From Ostrinia nubilalis (lineage: Eukaryota > Arthropoda > Insecta > Lepidoptera > Crambidae): a stretch of 64,000 nt of DNA. A program made the translations under genes and the position numbers. The stretch spans positions 3,111,001-3,175,000 of the forward strand of contig NC_087117.1 of assembly GCF_963855985.1 (NCBI RefSeq), read 5' to 3'. Below are positions 29,301 through 40,400 of this stretch, in pieces; positions within the stretch are counted from its first letter, which is position 1, and every line of letters starts with the position of its first letter. A model generated the notes under the pieces. The model had not been told where the DNA came from. It saw only the letters and a program-made list of their open reading frames with translations, and ran no database searches.

Positions 29301-32010
29301 ATACTTTATCTATAGATCTCCTGAAAATCAAAGCTTTTATTAGTCAAAATAAGCTTTTTAACGGGAATTCCCACCTCTCGTTCCCACCGCTGCAACTCCT
29401 GTGTAGCCAGGATCTACAGCTTGACCGCCAATAAAAACCCAACCAGTGAAGGTCAAGTTTGTCTTGGGGAAAAGACTCCGCACGGAATAATCCCGTTCGG
29501 CTATCGTGGCTTCTATCAAATATATTGGTTGGTGAGCGTCATAAGCATCGAACTGCGAACTATCTTATACTTACATCATCAAGTCTACAACCCAGGGAAA
29601 CTCGCCAGGGTCGGCCTCGTTGGTCCTTTGCTTGACATAGCCAGAGACGTCTACACGCCTTTGGACGCCACAACAAGTGCTTGAATTGGTACAGCGGTTC
29701 TCCTTGAACAGAAAGATTTTTTTATGGGACAGGAGGCAAATGAGTAGACGGATACCAGATGGTAACGATTCGAAGACGAAAGTTGCTTGTGCTAGAGGTA
29801 CTGGAAGTGTCTGGAAGAGGGCATCGCATTACCGGTCGTTGTGGAGATCCTTGGGGTCCGAGGCCTTTGTCTAGCAGGGGACGTCATTTAGCTGAAACGC
29901 ACGAAGTTTTTTCTTCTTCTTTGTCGCTAAACTCTTGCCAGAGTGGTCGTGATCGTCACATCCGGTCCAGTGGCAAGCCTCGCAATCCGTCGCCATTTCT
30001 CCCGCTGCAGCCTTTCTTGTGCACTCGTGGAGTGGACCATTGAGTGCGGTTTTGACCCTGGTCAGTCCAGCGCATGGGCGACCTGCCACGCACTCTTGTG
30101 CCCTTAACCTTCCCCTGCACGACAAGTCGTTCAGAGACAGAAGCGACGTCTCCACGTGTATTATATTATGGCCAAAGAAAGTGAGAATACGACTTTGGAC
30201 GATGGAAGAAAGACAGTGTTTGATACTTAGTTCTTCGATGATTAAGACGTTGGTTCCATGTGTTTTACCCTCGTTTTAGCTTGTCTAATATAATTTAAGA
30301 CCTGACAGACATACCTCGGTGGCAGCGCTTCGCATTTCGCTGCGCATATAGGCGCAGCAAACTTGCGGCTGTGGGCATTTGATCACGTCCCTGTAAAACG
30401 AGAGAGGATTTAGAACGGCACCCCGGATGATGACTGGATTTGAAGATGATAACTCATAAGCCATGATACTAATCGCGCCGTGTCATAGCATATCAGGGGT
30501 CAGGACCCCCTGAAAAAGAACCCAAGATACCATAGAAATATAGAGAGATGCCAACTAATGCGCTGAGTTCAAAACTCAGTGTTGCATTGGAAATTCACAC
30601 ACACAAAGTAATCAAAATAAAAACAATATGTCGCGAAGAGTGTGTCATGCACACATTAAATTCAGAGCTACTATTCGTAGGCACACGTTAAAAGTAATAT
30701 ACGTACCAGACCACTACATACGCAGTGACTTGTGATTGAATGAATTATGTTAGTGTGAATGTGCTCATTATCCACTGCGGTATCAGTACTCAACGTTCGA
30801 ATAATCTTTATTACTACGCAAGCAATGTAAACTGTTTGACATTTGACATGTCGCGAGCAATGTGTTCTGTTTTTGGGCATACTGCTGCGACACCGGCCCC
30901 GCCCCCTTTTCACATCTCCCTTTAGTTTCTGTGATCTGTGGTCGTCACAGTTCGTAACACTTACCCATCATTCCGCGCGTTAATGATGTTAGAGCCATCT
31001 TCAATGATGGTGTTGGTGTTTGGATCGCATTGCTCTGTCTCCACACAACCCCCCAACCCACCCCCTTCCAGGATACAGGACGGACCTTGGAGAAAACAAG
31101 TAAAGCCCGGTCTGTGAGCACGTAGAATTTTGTCCAATGACCCCAGGCTACCCAGCGCTCGTCGCTAGGTCGCGACAGCAATATAATTAAGTACGCGCGA
31201 GCGATAAGGATGGGTAGCTTGAGGTCATTAGACAAAAATCTACGTGCTCACAGACCAGACTATAGAAGATTAGTTATAGAACTCTAAGACAATATACAGG
31301 GTGTTGATTACAATCCTCGCCATATTGCTATGATATATGGCGAGGATTGTAATCAACACCCTGTATGATGTCACACAGAAAATATCCACCAAAAAAAATT
31401 ACAAACGAAAGTGGATTTTTTAGCGAATATTTTCCGTGTGACATCAACTGAATTGTGGCACCATCGAGCTACGTGGATTCCTCGTTTATCATGTCGGATA
31501 GCCTCTGAAGGAAGCCACGTAAAATAGGTAGTTTAAATCGTAATTTTTCTACGACTAACTAAAATTAAAGTTCGTTTTAAATATTTTTCGAACTCAATTT
31601 TTTTACTGATTCGTAATCAGAAAAACTATTTACCTAATAAACTCCCTAAATATGGCGAGGATTGAAATCAGCACCCTGTATACTTACTGAAGAATCTTTG
31701 TTTTTTGTTTGATTGATAGCGCTAATCTCGGGAACTACTGGTCAGATTTGAACAATTCTTTTTGTGTTGGATAACCCAATTTATCAAGGAAGGTTTTAAG
31801 CTACAAAATATCACCTTGCAGCCAATAGGGGAGCGGTAAAGAAAAATGTCGTAAAAAGGGGAAATATTATTCAAACTATTTTCACGCGTACGAAGTCGCT
31901 GGCGGAGCTGTTATACATAAAAAATTCTTAGAATAAAACAGTAACGTACTTGATTGAGCCCATATTATTTCGCTAGAACAGGCGACCAGCAGAATGGTGA
32001 GTGCCCACAT
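26361..32010 (-). CDS. SPH gene D: clip-domain serine protease homolog
   Basis: Eight coding exons, in order of reading: 32010-31950, 31085-30965, 30390-30315, 29702-29575, 29320-29115, 28128-27947, 27257-27090 and 26513-26361; 364 residues, phases consistent. The signal peptide is MWALTILLVACSSEIIWA. The clip domain has Cys 24, 34, 40, 66, 72 and 73, the same positions as gene C. The short linker has an extra Cys pair (ENRCTNSSTC, Cys90 and Cys96) before CGVQ. His155 is kept (TAAH), Asn203 replaces Asp (DYNYALAFL), and the Ser site reads ICGGGGGSPLVCP, so Gly305 replaces Ser and Gly304 the preceding Asp. It is a secreted, catalytically dead SPH and the closest paralog of gene C, which it faces tail to tail. 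A pyrimidine-rich acceptor (ttctttcgcag) just before the ATG suggests a separate 5' leader exon upstream. Function as an immune-cascade cofactor is inferred from the family. Confidence 0.9.
26600..26725. repeat. Dispersed repeat, third copy
   Basis: Same family as 4195-4290 and 9130-9260 ('acaacgccactcttgtatca', 'acaggacaagaaaaagaag'). Confidence 0.5.
26755..27080 (+). mobile_element. RTE end and SINE tail abutting a gene D splice donor
   Basis: 26755-26985 is a plus-strand RTE fragment ('gatgtggcaatgggcaggac' to 'aggcttcctatgttcagc'-like text). 26985-27080 is the 3' part of the 6218-type SINE. Its A-tail ends at 27080, directly next to the 9-bp donor sequence (27081-27089) of gene D's exon 27257-27090. 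Confidence 0.7.
27281..27553. mobile_element. MITE, CGGTTTCCACCAA family
   Basis: Inverted ends 'agcccggtttccaccaagga' and 'cctttgtggaaacaggacct', and inner 'gtgtggagcg' against 'ccgctccacc'. It begins 24 bp upstream of a gene D exon. Confidence 0.6.
27590..27946. other. Gene D intron with a repeat 'Z' end
   Basis: 27725-27800 resembles the edge of repeat 'Z' ('gtttgtcccagggaaagtta', as at 10130). The rest is unassigned. No exon is seen. Confidence 0.4.
28395..28860 (+). mobile_element. Jockey/R1-type LINE 3' remnant
   Basis: A broken frame reads FIMRTARDxNSLPADVFPE, then HYNPGLFKA, the C-terminal end usual for jockey/R1-like reverse-transcriptase ORFs. 28790-28860 resembles the 3' sequence after the same motif at 48719-48890 and 49465-49560. 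Confidence 0.6.
28885..29060. mobile_element. Palindromic MITE, GAGCACGTAG family
   Basis: 'cgcgcgagcgataaggatgg' and 'cattggacaaaattctacgt' match the right half of 60905-61041 and the copies at 10925-11050 and 31101-31262. The piece after 29055 is the end of the third SINE family ('aaatgtccaaggatattta'). Confidence 0.65.
29366..29475. repeat. Repeat 'Z', minus orientation
   Basis: Copy of the repeat described at 7866; it begins 45 bp upstream of a gene D exon. Confidence 0.6.
29770..30290 (+). mobile_element. RTE end followed by an unclassified LINE-like stretch
   Basis: 29770-29910 is a truncated RTE end ('cattaccggtcgttgtggag', 'gtccgaggcctttgtctagc'). 29920-30180 looks like another retroelement 3' region, but I cannot place it. 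Confidence 0.5.
30400..30960. other. Gene D intron between the clip exons, nothing recognised
   Basis: Open frames on both strands here have no recognisable domain. A worn repeat at about 30430-30545 shares text with 40700-40780 ('ccatgatactaatcg'). Confidence 0.4.
31101..31262. mobile_element. Palindromic MITE, GAGCACGTAG family, near complete
   Basis: Left 'ggtctgtgagcacgtagaat' is the inverted copy of right 'tctacgtgctcacagaccag'. It starts 15 bp upstream of gene D's clip exon start (31085). Confidence 0.8.
31296..31683. mobile_element. Palindromic element, ACAGGGTGTTGATTACAATC family
   Basis: 31296-31365 holds a perfect inverted repeat with arms of about 30 bp (ending atcctcgccatat) and a 9-bp loop. 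A third copy of the arm ends the element at 31652-31683 ('tatggcgaggattgaaatca'). Confidence 0.7.
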
Positions 32011-32070
32011 CTCTGCGAAAGAAATACAAAAACATAAAAAAAACTGTTACAAACTTATTTTTGCAGTTAG

Positions 32071-32430
32071 TAGCAGCTACCGGAGACGGAATCGGACGAC
32101 GGAGAGAGAATCTTAGTCTGAGATGCACTACCTAACTATGACAGTAACTATGATCACAGAATAATATTAAGTACTACGTACAGAAGGTTTTCTTCGCGAA
32201 GGTATTTAAAAAAAATTATTCTCAATGTCGTTACAATATGGTGTAATTTAACTTGTCTAGCAGCTACCGGAGACAGAATCTTAGTCTGAGATGCACTACC
32301 TAACTATGACAGTAACTATGATCACAGAATAATATTAAGTACTACGTACAGAAGGTTTTCTTCGCGAAGGTATTTAAAAAAAAATATTCTCAATGTCGTT
32401 ACAATATGGTGTAATTTAACTTGTCTCAAG
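32071..32430. repeat. Tandem duplication upstream of gene D
   Basis: About 190 bp is repeated: 32071-32257 and 32258-32430. The copies share 'agcagctaccggagac', 'cttagtctgagatgcactac' and 'gttttcttcgcgaaggtatt', and are nearly identical apart from one 18-bp gap. The repeat begins 61 bp before gene D's start codon, so each copy could contain leader and promoter sequence. Confidence 0.85.
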
Positions 32431-32439
32431 AGTCCAGCA

Positions 32440-33140
32440 CCATTTTGATCGGTAGGTACTGCGCCGAAGCCATAGGGCTGATCGGTAAAATGATGTGTGA
32501 CGTGAGGGGCGAAACTCCGGAAAATGGCGGAGGAAATACATGAAATAAGCATGAATTATATTTTGTGTTTCTATTAATATATCCACTCAAGAACTATCTT
32601 GCCCCAGCGGCCATCAGCTCAACGAGCTATGTGCCCCTCTCACAAATCAAGAGGTAATGGGCCTAAGTATACATATAGGTAACATAAATATGGCCTATTA
32701 ATAACTTTAGTTTAAAACTCTCAAAGTGACACTTAAAAATTTTAAATTTTTAAATAATATCTTTTCCTACAGATAAAGAGTTGCAAATGTTTTTGAGTTT
32801 TTCGTTAACAGCTCAAAGTTTTTGTTTTACTTATCACTTACATTAAAATAAACTTTGAAATGTGACGTCACGAAATTTAGGGCCCCTCCCGCCCCCACAC
32901 TTCGTCGACCCCCTTAAAGTATGACGTAATTTTATAGATGGCCTCTTAAAGGAAAGTTTAACAAATATTTCAATAGGTTACATACCTCCTCGCTTATCGT
33001 CCTCCGACTAAACTGGGAACATTAATTTAATATTATGGGTAATATGATATGCTATATTAATTAAATGTAAACAATTTTATCAGTATGGGTTAACCCAAGA
33101 CTTAATAAACAAAACTGAGTCATACATGATGTCCAAGTAA
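32440..33140. other. D-E divergent intergenic region, left part
   Basis: No gene seen. AT-rich except for a short RTE fragment at about 32585-32635 ('cttgccccagcggccatcag'). Confidence 0.45.
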
Positions 33141-33144
33141 ATCT

Positions 33145-33600
33145 ACAGGATGGAATTTTGTAATTCCACCTGGAGGGAAAGTACTCTTAATATTGTAGAT
33201 AGAAAATTTTTCTCAAAGAAAACATTCCTTTATTTTTGAAAAGGAATAGAACTGCATTCAATGATTTCCAAAAATTTGCTTGCCACACCCGGGAATGGAA
33301 CCAACTAAAATCTGTTATAAATTACACCCTGTATTTTTATTGCATCGATCATTAGGGTTCAGTATAAGGATGAAATCTCTCTAATAAATCAAACCATGAA
33401 ATCTTAAATTATTTTAATTACCTATGTACCTATAGAAAATTTTATGGTATTATAGTGAATTTTCGAAAAAAAAAATCGAAAATCTTTGAATGCAGTTCTC
33501 TTTCTTTTAAAAAATAAAGGAATGTTTTCTTTCAGTAAAATTTTCTATCTACAGTATTAATACTTTCCCTCCTGGTGGCATTACAAAATTCTACCCGTAT
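33145..33600. mobile_element. Foldback element in the D-E spacer
   Basis: 'ttttgtaattccacctggag' at left is inverted by 'ctggtggcattacaaaattc' at right; 'attcctttatttttgaaaag' also pairs with 'aaataaaggaatg'. A related arm is at 53215-53345. Confidence 0.65.
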
Positions 33601-33607
33601 ACTAATA

Positions 33608-33804
33608 CTAGCTTTTGCCCGCGGCTCCACCCGCGTGAAATTTAGTTTGTCACAGATTGTCATAAATTATAGCCTATATTGTTAATCTGAGTTAAACAAT
33701 AATACTGTAAAGTTTCTTCAAAATCCGTTCAGTAGTTTTTGCGTAAAAGAGTGACAAACATCCAGACATCCATACATCCAAACTTTCGCATTTATAATAT
33801 TAGT
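33608..33804 (-). mobile_element. Lep1-like Helitron
   Basis: Same ends as 13923-14112: CTAGCTTTTGCCCGCGGC at left and 'ctttcgcatttataatatta' at right, with no internal break. Confidence 0.75.
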
Positions 33805-33867
33805 AGGATAGATTTTTGAACACTCTGTGTCACCCTGTCAGTTACGGGAAAATACTATAATTATTAC

Positions 33868-34342
33868 CAGGGATGTTATGGATATCCGTAACCGTAACCG
33901 AAACTTTCGGATATCCGAAATAAAAAAATATACGTAACCGTAATTATAACCGATTCAAAGGTTTCGGATAGTTTCGGATGTAGGCAGAGTCAAGCAAGTC
34001 CCTACGCTTATTTAATGATTGCATTTTGAAGTACATGAGTTTTTTCCCATAAGATAAAAGCGTTTTTTGTTTAGTTAGTTTTTTGTGAGACCAAAAGAAA
34101 TCTTGTGATCTGTCACTGTTGTTTGTGAGACAAAAAACAGTGACAGATGCCAAAGAAATCTTTTCTGTACCCATTCTATTCGTAAGGCATGAACTGTGTT
34201 GGACAACTATTGGAATTTGCATTCTATACTTAGCACAGATATCCCTAACCGTAACTTTCGAAATAAAAAAATATCCGTAACCGTAACCGAAACCGGTATA
34301 ATATTATTCCAATATCCGTAACCGTATCCATAACATCCCTGT
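33868..34342. mobile_element. hAT-like MITE next to the gene E promoter
   Basis: Ends CAGGGATGTTATGGATATCC and its complement ('catccataacatccctg', one base off) flank AT-rich sequence with CCGTAACCGTAACCG subrepeats. CAGGG termini are typical of hAT elements. An internal minus frame (33944-34222) has no domain. I see no clean 8-bp target duplication. Confidence 0.6.
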
Positions 34343-34356
34343 TAATACTATTTATT

Positions 34357-34362
34357 TATAAA
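34357..34362 (+). promoter_or_regulatory. Candidate TATA box of gene E
   Basis: TATAAA lies 106 bp before the start codon of gene E and only 15 bp after the hAT-like MITE. A start near 34388 (ttcacct) would leave a leader of about 75 nt. Confidence 0.5.
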
Positions 34363-34462
34363 GGTTACGTACCCACTTCACCTCGTTATCGCATTGGATA
34401 TTATGCTTAATATATTCAAGTTATTTGAGTTTTAGTTTAGAAGCTCTCGGTGAACTGCAACC

Positions 34463-37400
34463 ATGAATTTAAACGTGAGTATGTTGTACAATTTCTAAAT
34501 CCGCTTTGAAAGAAAGTAAGAAAAAATGTTTATTTGGCACCAAAGTTTGCGGTTGCGAGTCCAATGACAGTTTAACTTTCCCCCGGAACAAACTTTTCCT
34601 TCACTGGTTGGGTTTTAGCGGTCAAGCTGTAGATCCTGGCTACTCAGGAGTTGCAGCGGTGGGAACGAGAGGGAATAGTCCCGTAATTGTTTCTAAATAG
34701 GTAACTAGTGACCCCACAGCTTCATATGGGTACAAAAATGTTGTTTTAATTTCTATTTTTGATTATGATCTGTGTTTCAGAAGAATATGTTATTGGTACT
34801 TGCAATATACGTATGTGCGGCGTATGGACAGAGTAACCCGGAGGACGACATATTTGACGATTCTGGACCTACTGTTTATAGTAAGTATTAAATTTTTTAT
34901 CGTTACCTTATTATGGGCCTCATAAGAAGGCTCACGGTCACAAACGCGATAGAGCGTGCTATGCTTGGAGTTTCCCTGCGTGATCGAATCAGAAATGAGG
35001 AGATCCGCAGGAGAACCAAAGTGACTGACATAGCCCGCAAAATTGCTAGAATCAAATGCTCGCAGAGCTGATGGCCGCTGGGGCAGAAAAGTTCTCGAGT
35101 GACGACCACTAGCCGGAAAATGTAGTGTGGCCTGGATGCGGGCGGCGCAGGACCGGTCCTTGTAGAAATCCTTGGGGGAGGCCTTTGTCCAGCAGTGGAC
35201 ATTAATTGGCTAAAACGATTATCATTACCGTCATCATCATCTATAACATAGCCCGACGGATCAGCAAGCTGAAGTGGCAATGAACTGACGGCCGATGGGC
35301 TAGCAAGTTTCTGGAGTGGAGATCACGTGAGATTGGACACAAGGTGGACAAACGACCTCATAAAATAAAGTAGCAGGAGAAATATGATAAATAAGGTGTT
35401 GGAAACCAACAAGGAGTTTTTATACTTTTTATTACTTTTTCTTCAAAACAAAATAAAGTTTACTTCTTCACTTTGACAGCTGAAAGAAAGTCGTTTCATT
35501 TATACATTTTAATACATTATTCAGTAATTCATACATTTTATATTTAATTTATGTTGCTTATGACATAAATTAATTATTGAATGTATGAATTATTGAATTA
35601 AAATATGGATAAAAATGTATTAATAAAACAACTTTCTTGAGCTGTCAAAAGTAGAGGTGATTTTATTTTGTTTTGTGAAAAAAAGTAAAAAAAACATTAA
35701 AACCTCTTTTGTTGGTTCTCAACAAAGGTTGACAGACTACAGAACGAATCCAGTGTGGCATATCCTTAAATCATTATCATCTTCCAGCGACAGCACCACC
35801 ATCGCCAGCACCACCATCACCAGCAGCGCCCTCTGACTGCAGACTGCCCGATAAACAGCAGGGGTCCTGTGTTGCGCCGTCCTCATGCAAGACACCAAAC
35901 CATGGCGAAAACCGAGTGCATTTCAGGTAACGGGACTACTCTCACCTCTCGTTCCCACCGCTGCAACTCCTGTGTAGCCAGGATCTACAGCTTGACCGCC
36001 GATAAAAATCCAACCAATGAGGGTCAAGTTTGGTGTCTGCTCATTATACAGGGTGTCCCAAAAAGTAAAAAGTACCCGAGAGGGCTACCCAAATCACCGT
36101 GACTTTTGACGTTTTCGAGTTACTTATGGTTTTTTTTCAACACACAGGATTTTAGTTTACATTTGTGTTACTTATGGATGTAATACTTCTGAATCAGCTA
36201 GGCCTAGTGTTCATCTAATAATAATAAAAAATTCAGGCTTTTAACTTGTCTATTCGCGCCACAAAAGATAAGATAACAAAAGATGTAACAGTAACTATCA
36301 GAAAGTTGAAATGGAGAAGGACAGGACACACAAATAAAGGAAAAGAGGAATGGTCTAAATCTACAATGAACTGGTTCACAAGGCATATTAAGCGAAAACG
36401 GGGAAGGCTACCAAGAAGATGGGTAGATGAAATAAAGGCCACAGCTGGAGGTGGATGGGCAACAGTTGCAGGAGATAGAGGAGAGTGGAAACAGTTGGAG
36501 GAGGCCTTTGCCAAAAAAAGGCACACAGACAAATGTCATTTAGAATAATATTAAACTCAATCAATTTTAAACTCTGTATGTCTGAATAAAGGCTTATATT
36601 ATTATTATTCGCGCCACAGTGACCAAAAAAGTTCCTAAGCACGGAAATTTAAAACAATCATAACTCGAAACTATAAAAAATTGCGGGGTGATTTGGATAG
36701 CCCAGGTGATGCTCTATCTCTGGGCTTCGGGTTGACACTACTTTTTGGGACACCCTGTATAAATTAGACAATATTGCCATTTATTATTGTGTTTACAGGC
36801 AAAACAATTGTCCAGAGAACACAATGTGCTGTGTTCTGTCAGACATCATAATTGTCACCAGTCGAAACCAAACCCCCACACCTCCGATTGAAACGACCAC
36901 CACTCCCACAGTCGCTCCTAATATTGGTGGTACTCAAGCACCTACTAAAGTAAGTTATCAATTATTTTTTTGTAGTATAAAACTATCCACTATACAGGGT
37001 GTTAGGTAAATGGGTATATGAGCCGACACTAGCCCATGTTAACATGGGCATATAAATGGTATGGTGAAGTCAGAAAATTGATATCTTCATTTTAATTATT
37101 TTATTTTTCATACAAATCGGTCTTTATAAAATTTATTAAAAATTTAGTAAATTAAAAAAAAATAGAATGATGATATCAAAGGACATCATCCACGTTTCAT
37201 ATATTTTTGGTCCAAAATCAAAAGTGCCGGCCAACAAAAAAAAGTGCTGTATTCTGACAGAATACGTCTGCCTTAGCATTTGTTACTATGGCACCAAAGC
37301 CGTAGCTCCACTGTGCGTCGAGTATTTGAGATCTAAAAGTCATCGATTATTCATACATTTTTTGTTCAAAATCAAAAGTGTCGGCCAATAAAAAAAAAAG

Positions 37401-40400
37401 TGCTGTGTTCTGACAGAATACGTCCGCCTTAGCATTTGTTACTATGGCACCAAAGGTGTAGCACCACTATGCCTCGAGTATTTGAGATCTAAAATTCATC
37501 GACGATTCATACATTTTTTGTTCAAAATCAAAAGTGTCGGCCAATAACAAAAAGTGCTGTCTTCTGACAGAATACGTCCGCCTTAGCATTTGTTACTATG
37601 GCACCAAAGCTGTAGCACCACTGTGCGTCGAGTATTTGAGATCTAAAATTCATCGACGATTCATACATTTTTTGTTCAAAATCAAAAATGTCGGCCAATA
37701 AAAAAAAAAGTGCTATATTCTGACAGAATACGTCCGCCTTAGTATTTGTTACTATGACACCAAAGCTGTAGCACCACTGTGCATCGTAGTATTTGAGATC
37801 AAAGTCAGTCGTTTCATATATTTTTAGAGCTCAAATACTACGATGCACAGTGGTGCTACAGCTTTGGTGCCATAGTAATAAATGCTCAGGCGGACGTATT
37901 CTATCAGAATACAGCACTTTTATTTTTTGGCCGGCACTTTTGATTTTGGACCAAAATGGATGATGTCCTTTCTGACTTCACCATACCATTTATATGCCCA
38001 TGTTAACATGGGCTAGTGTCGGCTCATATACCCATTTACCTAACACCCTGTATAGCCACGATAGCCGAACGGTGAAGGGGTCGGAGTGGGCGACTCGAAA
38101 TCCAAGGAACGCGGATTCGAATCCCACCGCCGCTAGACTATTGTGGTGAGCCCACTCGTAACACAAGCTTATTTAGCTTACCACGAGGGGCTAACGGGAC
38201 TATTTGTAATTTGTGCAATACAAATTGCTAATAATCTTTTTAAAGAAAAAAAAACAGGGGTCTCCAAACTACGGCCCGTTTCTGGCCTGCAACTACCATC
38301 AATCCAGCCCGCGACAGCTTAATACTAAGCCTATGTTTGCATAGGTGGGCAGAAAAATTAAAATTGTTATGGCCCTTGCAACATACCGGAAAAATTATTA
38401 TGACCCCAAGGCTTCAAAGTTTGGAGACCCCAGGGATACGATTCTCATGCAATCGATTTTTTTCCGTATACGAACTTTTGTTACGGTCCGTTGCGACGTT
38501 TTTAAAAACGCTGTAACTTCCGTATGAATAATTTATCTTTGCTTAGTGAAATTTTATTACAAATCCCATTTATTTTTATAATTTGATACAGTCATAATGT
38601 TGTAAAATTAATACGCAAAATCACAAAATATAAAGTTTCAAAGGTTTAATTTTAAATGTTTTATAAGAAATTAAACTTGCAAAGTCCAAAATTTCTTGGT
38701 TTTATTTCACAGTTCATAGGATTATGACTTGGAGTACTTTGACAGATAAATTCGTGTACGAATTTCAAGATCGACTGGTACTTAGCACTCGTAGCGTTCG
38801 AGTGGTTTTCGATCGAATTTTTTCGATTGTGAACTTCTGAGAATGCACAAACGGTGTAATAGTCGAAAAAACCTAACCTTACCCTATGAACGGTCTTCGA
38901 ATTATTTTTCGAATGTGAACTTTTTTTCGATTGCATGAGGTCTTAAGGTCACCCCGGAAACGGATCGTAACCGTAACCGTATCAACTCGAGGCGGTCAGT
39001 TCTTTGTATGAAACTCCGGACTGCAACGCACAGACAAGGTCGAAGCACACTTATCAACCCGGAAACGGATCGTAACCGTATCAACTTGAGGCGGTCAGTA
39101 GGTATTCTTTGTATGAAACTCCGTACTGCAACACACTTATCCGCACCGTTACGTAAACGCTTCGCCTCTGTTGACCGCGCGGCGAAAGGCAATACGATGT
39201 TGATTCCTTTCCGGGTTGATAAAATAACGCCCGCTTGCTTAAGCCTTGATCACACGTACCGAGTAAACAGGCGAGCCAGTAAAATTTTTCCTCGGCCGAG
39301 ACAGTTGGGTGAGCGAGTCACATACTCGAGCGCTCGGCCGAGCACTCGGCTTAATGTTCGTTCATACATACCGAGTACTCGGCCGAGAGCACTGTCTCGC
39401 CCGTTTGCTCGGTACGTGTGATCAAGGCTTTAAGTGAAGTAGCAAAACGAACGCATTAAATAGAGCTCTGTGATTGGTTCGCAATCGCATGTCATCCTGT
39501 GCGTCCACGCTCACGTGAGACCTCATAGTAATCTTTGAATACGGGCGTAAGTGTGATTAGGGTGACCTTTATAGGCCTCTGGTCACCGGTAACCTCGATG
39601 TTGCTAGCTTTTTGGCCTCAGGGCCAGTTAGGTAACCAAGGGCCCTGGGGCAAATAAAAAAAATGGGGCCCCACTGCAATTTAAACTGGTTAGGTTTTAT
39701 TAAGTTTATTGACATTAAGCTTACTTACTCCTGATACAGTTTAAATTTATTTAACAGTTCTCTTATCTTCTCTTCACAACAAAACTATTATACATTATTT
39801 TATTTTATTATTATTAGCTGTGTACTATTGTAAATATAAAAAAAAACGCACATCGATGAATAATAAAACGCATATATCGCTATCCGTTAAATTTAAACTA
39901 CTGCCAACCCACAGAAATAATTTAGGGGAATTCCCTAAGTATAAATATCGAATTTCTCTCTATTTATTTTGAAAATGGGAGAAATTATCAAAAGTTCATT
40001 TCAATTGAGATTTTCTGGTAAGGATTCGGGGGCCCCCTGAACTTAGGGGCCCCGGGGCAATTCCCCGCCTAGCCCCTTAATAGGCGTAGCCCCTGCTCAG
40101 GGCCCCAAGGTCCCAGCGTTTCCAAAACAAAATCCTTTAATTACGTTAATTTTATAGGGTTGTGGCGTACGGAACCGTAACGGTGGTGGTGGATTCAAGA
40201 TTAAAGACAAAATCCAAAGAGCCATGTTTGGTGAATTCCCATGGACCGTTGCAGTATACGAGTAAGTAATTTGTTTCATCATCATCATTTCAGCAACAGG
40301 ACGTTCACTGCTGAACATATGCCTCCCCTTATGATTTCCATAATGATCTTTGGGTAGTTTGGTGGCCTGCATCCAGCGCCTTCCTGCTACCTTTATGAGG

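Noticed and set aside
33944..34222. 92-codon minus-strand frame
   Set aside because: Inside the hAT-like MITE; no domain or sensible splice context.
36246..36548. 100-codon frame as a host gene
   Set aside because: It lies within a LINE insertion with target duplications and has the typical LINE C-terminal layout.
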